This document shows positions 6,421 to 8,960 of a DNA stretch of 8,960 bases, one piece after another. The first letter of the stretch is position 1; the number at the start of each line of letters is the position of its first letter. The position numbers and the translations under genes are program-made. The notes beneath the pieces are model-generated. The model did no database searches and was not told where the DNA came from. It saw only the letters and a program-made list of their open reading frames with translations. The stretch comes from CAYOVG01 sp964407285 (GTDB lineage Bacteria; Desulfobacterota; Syntrophobacteria; Syntrophobacterales; Syntrophobacteraceae). The stretch lies in NCBI GenBank assembly GCA_964407285.1, contig CAYOVG010000298.1:1-8960 (forward strand), written 5' to 3'.

Positions 6421-8040
6421 ATGAAGATCGCGTATTTTAGCATGGAAATTGGGTTGAACGAAAATATGCCAACTTACAGCGGGGGCCTTGGAATCCTGGC
6501 GGGGGACCACATCAAATCGGCCGCCGATCTGAACGTTCCGCTGGTGGCCGTCACGCTGTTGTATAAACGAGGCTACTTCGTCCAGCTCATCGACCCGTTC
6601 GGGCAGCAGGAGGAACTCTACCCCTACTTCGATCCCCGAGCTTTCATGGAGCCTCTTCCGTTCACGGTGGTCGTCCAGATAGCCGGCCGGAACGTACACG
6701 TGGGTGTCTGGAAGTACAACCAGATCGGAATCCGGGGCGGCCGCGTTCCGGTTTATTTCCTGGATACCGACCTGCCCATGAACGCCCCCGAGGACCGGCT
6801 CATCACCCAGTATCTCTACGGCGGAGACCAGCACACCCGTATCTGCCAGGAAGCCGTACTGGGGATAGCCGGCTACCTGGTGCTCAAGAAACTGGAGCCG
6901 GGCATCACCACTTTTCACATGAACGAGGGGCACGCGGTTTTCCTTACCCTGGCTCTGCTGCGGGACAACAACGGGGTCGAGGAGAGGGTGCGCGAGAAAT
7001 GCGTTTTCACGACCCATACGCCCGTGCCGGCGGGGCACGACAAGTTCTCCTACGACCAGGTGCAGTCGCTTATCGGGCCGTACTTGCCGTCCAACATCCG
7101 CAAGCTGGCGGGAGACGACGTCCTGAATACGACCGTTCTGGCGCTCACGCTTTCGCGAGCCGCCAACGGGGTGAGCGAACTGCACGGGGAGATTTCCCGC
7201 CAGATGTTTCCGCGCTTCGACATCGGCCACATAACCAACGGAGTGCATCACCTGAGCTGGACGGGTCCCGAATTCAAGGCGCTCTTCGACGCCCACATTC
7301 CCAACTGGAGGCAGCAGCCCCAGGCGCTCAGCGAGGCGACCCAAATACCCGACGACGCCGTCCGGCAGGCGAAGCTCTCCGCCAAGCGCCGCCTCATTAG
7401 TTATGTGAATTCCGCCACCGGGGCCGGGTTCAGCGAGGAATTCCTCACCATCTGCTTCGCACGGCGGGCCACGGCGTACAAACGCGCCACCCTCATCTTC
7501 ACCGACATCGAATACCTGCTGAACCTTTCCTTCGACCGGGTGCAGTTCATCTTCGCCGGGAAGGCGCACCCCCAGGACCACGCCGGTAAGGAACTCATCA
7601 AGGAAATCATCAAGATCCAAAAGCAATACGAACAGCGGCTCCGCCTGGTCTTTATTCCCAACTACAACATCTGGCTGGCGTCCCTGATGACCCAGGGAAC
7701 GGACGTGTGGCTCAACACCCCGCGCCGGCCCCGCGAGGCCAGTGGAACCAGCGGCATGAAAGTCGTCTTCAACGGCGGGATGAACATGAGCGTTCTGGAC
7801 GGGTGGTGGCGGGAGGCCTGCAAAAACCGCATCAACGGATGGGCGATCGGCGACGACGAGGACCAGACGGATGAGGAAGCCGCGGCCGACCTCTACCACG
7901 ACCTCGACGACATGGTGACCACGTATTACGCCAACCCCAGGCGCTGGACATCGATCATGAAGAGTTCCATCGCCGACATCGCGCCGGTTTTCAACACGCA
8001 ACGCATGGTATCGGATTACCTGCACAAGTATTATCTATGA
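6421..8040 (+). CDS. glgP: Alpha-glucan (glycogen/maltodextrin) phosphorylase, short form
   Basis: 539-residue GT35-family enzyme that cleaves alpha-1,4-glucans with phosphate, releasing glucose-1-phosphate, using pyridoxal phosphate; cytoplasmic. Visible: N-terminal FSMEIGLNENMPTYSGGLGILAGDH; HMNEGHA (H166-A172); TTHTPVPAGHD; NGVH; FARRATAYKR; and the PLP segment PREASGTSGMK with the probable Schiff-base lysine K447, followed by NGGMNMSVLDGWWRE. At about 540 residues it matches the short alpha-glucan phosphorylase branch rather than the 800-residue muscle/E. coli type, and it lacks the N-terminal DUF3417-type extension of many relatives. The ATG at 6421 begins the conserved MKIAYFSMEIG, with GGAG 11 nt upstream; an in-frame ATG at 6349 would only add 24 non-conserved residues. 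It stands alone on the plus strand with no other glycogen gene visible, and likely mobilises storage glucan. Confidence 0.93.
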   Translation: MKIAYFSMEIGLNENMPTYSGGLGILAGDHIKSAADLNVPLVAVTLLYKRGYFVQLIDPFGQQEELYPYFDPRAFMEPLPFTVVVQIAGRNVHVGVWKYNQIGIRGGRVPVYFLDTDLPMNAPEDRLITQYLYGGDQHTRICQEAVLGIAGYLVLKKLEPGITTFHMNEGHAVFLTLALLRDNNGVEERVREKCVFTTHTPVPAGHDKFSYDQVQSLIGPYLPSNIRKLAGDDVLNTTVLALTLSRAANGVSELHGEISRQMFPRFDIGHITNGVHHLSWTGPEFKALFDAHIPNWRQQPQALSEATQIPDDAVRQAKLSAKRRLISYVNSATGAGFSEEFLTICFARRATAYKRATLIFTDIEYLLNLSFDRVQFIFAGKAHPQDHAGKELIKEIIKIQKQYEQRLRLVFIPNYNIWLASLMTQGTDVWLNTPRRPREASGTSGMKVVFNGGMNMSVLDGWWREACKNRINGWAIGDDEDQTDEEAAADLYHDLDDMVTTYYANPRRWTSIMKSSIADIAPVFNTQRMVSDYLHKYYL

Positions 8041-8059
8041 GGCATGTGAATGGATATCC

Positions 8060-8162
8060 AGGAGGCTGTCGGCGAACTCGGTTTCCGGCAATTTCGCAAT
8101 CGTAAATTCAGGTACTTACGATGACAAAAACCGCGGAAAATGGCATTCTCGGACAGCCTCCT
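8060..8162. repeat. 103-bp near-palindrome, MITE-like element downstream of glgP
   Basis: Perfect 11-bp ends AGGAGGCTGTC (8060-8070) and GACAGCCTCCT (8152-8162) enclose arms that keep pairing imperfectly to a central perfect stem ATCGTAA (8099-8105) with TTACGAT (8116-8122); both stems centre near 8111. It has no coding capacity and starts 19 nt after the glgP stop. The size, symmetry and sharp ends suggest a non-autonomous miniature transposon. In RNA it would form a long hairpin that could protect or end the glgP message, but it has no T tract. No target duplication is evident. Confidence 0.6.
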
Positions 8163-8185
8163 ATAGAACGAATTATAGAACGAAT
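8162..8185. repeat. Perfect 12-bp tandem duplication
   Basis: TATAGAACGAAT occurs twice head to tail (8162-8173 and 8174-8185), directly beside the end of the near-palindrome and shortly before the transposase gene. It could be a remnant target-site duplication or a slippage product. Confidence 0.6.
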
Positions 8186-8279
8186 GCCCTGCAGGCAGTC
8201 GCCCCTTCGCTTTTTCTCCATCCGACATTCCGCACACAAAAGTCAATAAAGTTGAAATATTGGGAGTAGTGGGATACAA

Positions 8280-8301
8280 CCCTCAAAAAAACAATAGAGG
8301 G
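8280..8301 (+). promoter_or_regulatory. Small hairpin covering the transposase ribosome binding site
   Basis: CCCTC (8280-8284) can pair with GAGGG (8297-8301) over a 12-nt A-rich loop. The 3' arm is the Shine-Dalgarno sequence of the TTG start at 8313, so folding would hide it and keep transposase translation low. This is inferred from sequence only. Confidence 0.35.
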
Positions 8302-8312
8302 AAGTAGCAGAA

Positions 8313-8960
8313 TTGTCAGAGCAATACGCGAGCAAGATACTTGACCACCTTGGATTGGTGGCCGGGATGTACGATGAGTTGGGGATAGGCGAGGTGATTG
8401 ACGGAGCCGGCGAGCAGGATGGGGAAAGGAGAATCGTCTCGATCGGGCAGGCAGTGAAGGCAATGGTGTTGAACGGATTGGGGTTTGTCAATCATCAGCT
8501 CTACCTCGTTCCCCTCTTCTTTGAGAGTAAGCCCACTGAGCGGTTGATCGCGAAGGGAATCAAGCCCGAGCATCTCAATGACGATGTGCTGGGCAGAGCC
8601 CTTGACGAACTCCATCGGTTCGGGCTGACGCCTCTTTACTGCCTTATAGCCGCCAATGCAGTCAAGGTGCTGGATCTGAAGCCCAAATCGGTCCATCTTG
8701 ACTCAACCAGTTTGCATGTCGATGGAGTCTACAACTCTGAGAGTGGTGCGGGGGAAGGAGAGATTCACATCACCCGAGGCTATAGCCGGGATCATCGGCC
8801 CGATCTCAATCAGGTCGTGTTGGATCTGATTGCGGAAAACGAGTCCGGCATCCCTTTACTGATGAAGCCGCTTAGCGGCAACACGGAGGATAAGACCAAC
8901 TTCGTATCCATCATCAAGGATCATGTCGAGCAACTCCAAAGTGAGTTTGGAGTGGAGTAT
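8313..8960 (+). CDS. IS1634-family (DUF4277) DDE transposase, N-terminal part
   Basis: First 216 codons of a transposase cut by the window edge. The N-terminal region (about 8-110), including LDHLGLVAGMYDELGIGEVID, is typical of the DUF4277 domain. The RNase-H-like catalytic domain begins at VHLDSTSLHVDG, with D130 as the likely first catalytic Asp, followed by ITRGYSRDHRPDLNQ and PLSGNTEDKTNF, both characteristic of the IS4/IS1634 group. Start: TTG at 8313 with GAGGGAAG ending 9 nt upstream and an in-frame TAG at 8294-8296 immediately before it; no ATG or GTG lies between. The frame is intact as far as it goes, so the element may still be active, but the remaining catalytic residues are outside the window. 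Confidence 0.88.
   Translation, partial: MSEQYASKILDHLGLVAGMYDELGIGEVIDGAGEQDGERRIVSIGQAVKAMVLNGLGFVNHQLYLVPLFFESKPTERLIAKGIKPEHLNDDVLGRALDELHRFGLTPLYCLIAANAVKVLDLKPKSVHLDSTSLHVDGVYNSESGAGEGEIHITRGYSRDHRPDLNQVVLDLIAENESGIPLLMKPLSGNTEDKTNFVSIIKDHVEQLQSEFGVEY

Larger units (their letters stand above)
8186..8960 (+). mobile_element. Insertion sequence, IS1634-type, left part (right end outside window)
   Basis: Inferred from the transposase. The left end cannot be fixed: it should lie between the 12-bp duplication and the ribosome binding site at about 8297, and the terminal inverted repeat cannot be recognised without the other end. Base composition falls to a more moderate GC here than in the metabolic genes to the left, consistent with acquired DNA. 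Confidence 0.55.

Noticed and set aside
6415..8025. Long minus-strand frame opposite glgP
   Set aside because: Antisense shadow of the phosphorylase caused by high GC at third codon positions.
8316..8696. Minus-strand frame opposite the transposase
   Set aside because: The plus strand encodes a clear DUF4277/DDE transposase here; the antisense frame has no recognisable features.

Overview
The window looks like chromosomal DNA of a GC-rich (about 60%) strictly anaerobic bacterium. The best fit is a Desulfobacterota-type sulfate reducer or syntroph resembling Syntrophobacter. That placement is inferred from gene content (HdrA, Nfn-type flavoproteins and a formate-dehydrogenase-like iron-sulfur protein side by side) and was not tested by a search.

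Minus-strand block, 5681 down to 1. Read in transcription order, this is a soluble electron-transfer cluster: a 902-residue NuoG/formate-dehydrogenase-like protein with five predicted iron-sulfur clusters; NfnA (NAD/FAD and [2Fe-2S] subunit), starting 2 bp after it; NfnB (GltD-like NADPH flavoprotein), after a 279-bp gap; and the N-terminus of HdrA, cut by the window edge. Nfn enzymes couple NADH, NADPH and ferredoxin by flavin-based bifurcation, and HdrA is the bifurcating flavoprotein of heterodisulfide-reductase-type complexes. The large protein keeps the molybdopterin-enzyme framework but lacks the Cys/Sec and Lys expected in an active formate dehydrogenase, so it is more likely an electron-wiring or NADPH-dehydrogenase subunit (NuoG/SfrA-like). 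Together the genes suggest an Hdr-Nfn electron bifurcating or confurcating module of uncertain overall reaction.

Repeat-rich gap, 1846-2124. The nfnA-nfnB gap holds three different repeats: a degenerate CGCAACC array, a REP-like hairpin, and a palindromic element whose partner lies at 6285-6341, upstream of the next operon. Both copies point toward the gene that follows them and share an invariant 18-nt spacer length.

Divergent intergenic region, 5682-6420. No convincing gene. It holds two small hairpins, an AT-rich stretch with a weak promoter candidate, and the second copy of the palindromic repeat.

Plus-strand right part. A short alpha-glucan (glycogen/maltodextrin) phosphorylase lies at 6421-8040. 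It is followed by a 103-bp near-palindromic MITE-like element, a perfect 12-bp tandem duplication, and the start of an IS1634-type (DUF4277) DDE transposase that runs off the right edge. The region right of the phosphorylase is therefore mobile-element territory, while the left part is core energy metabolism.
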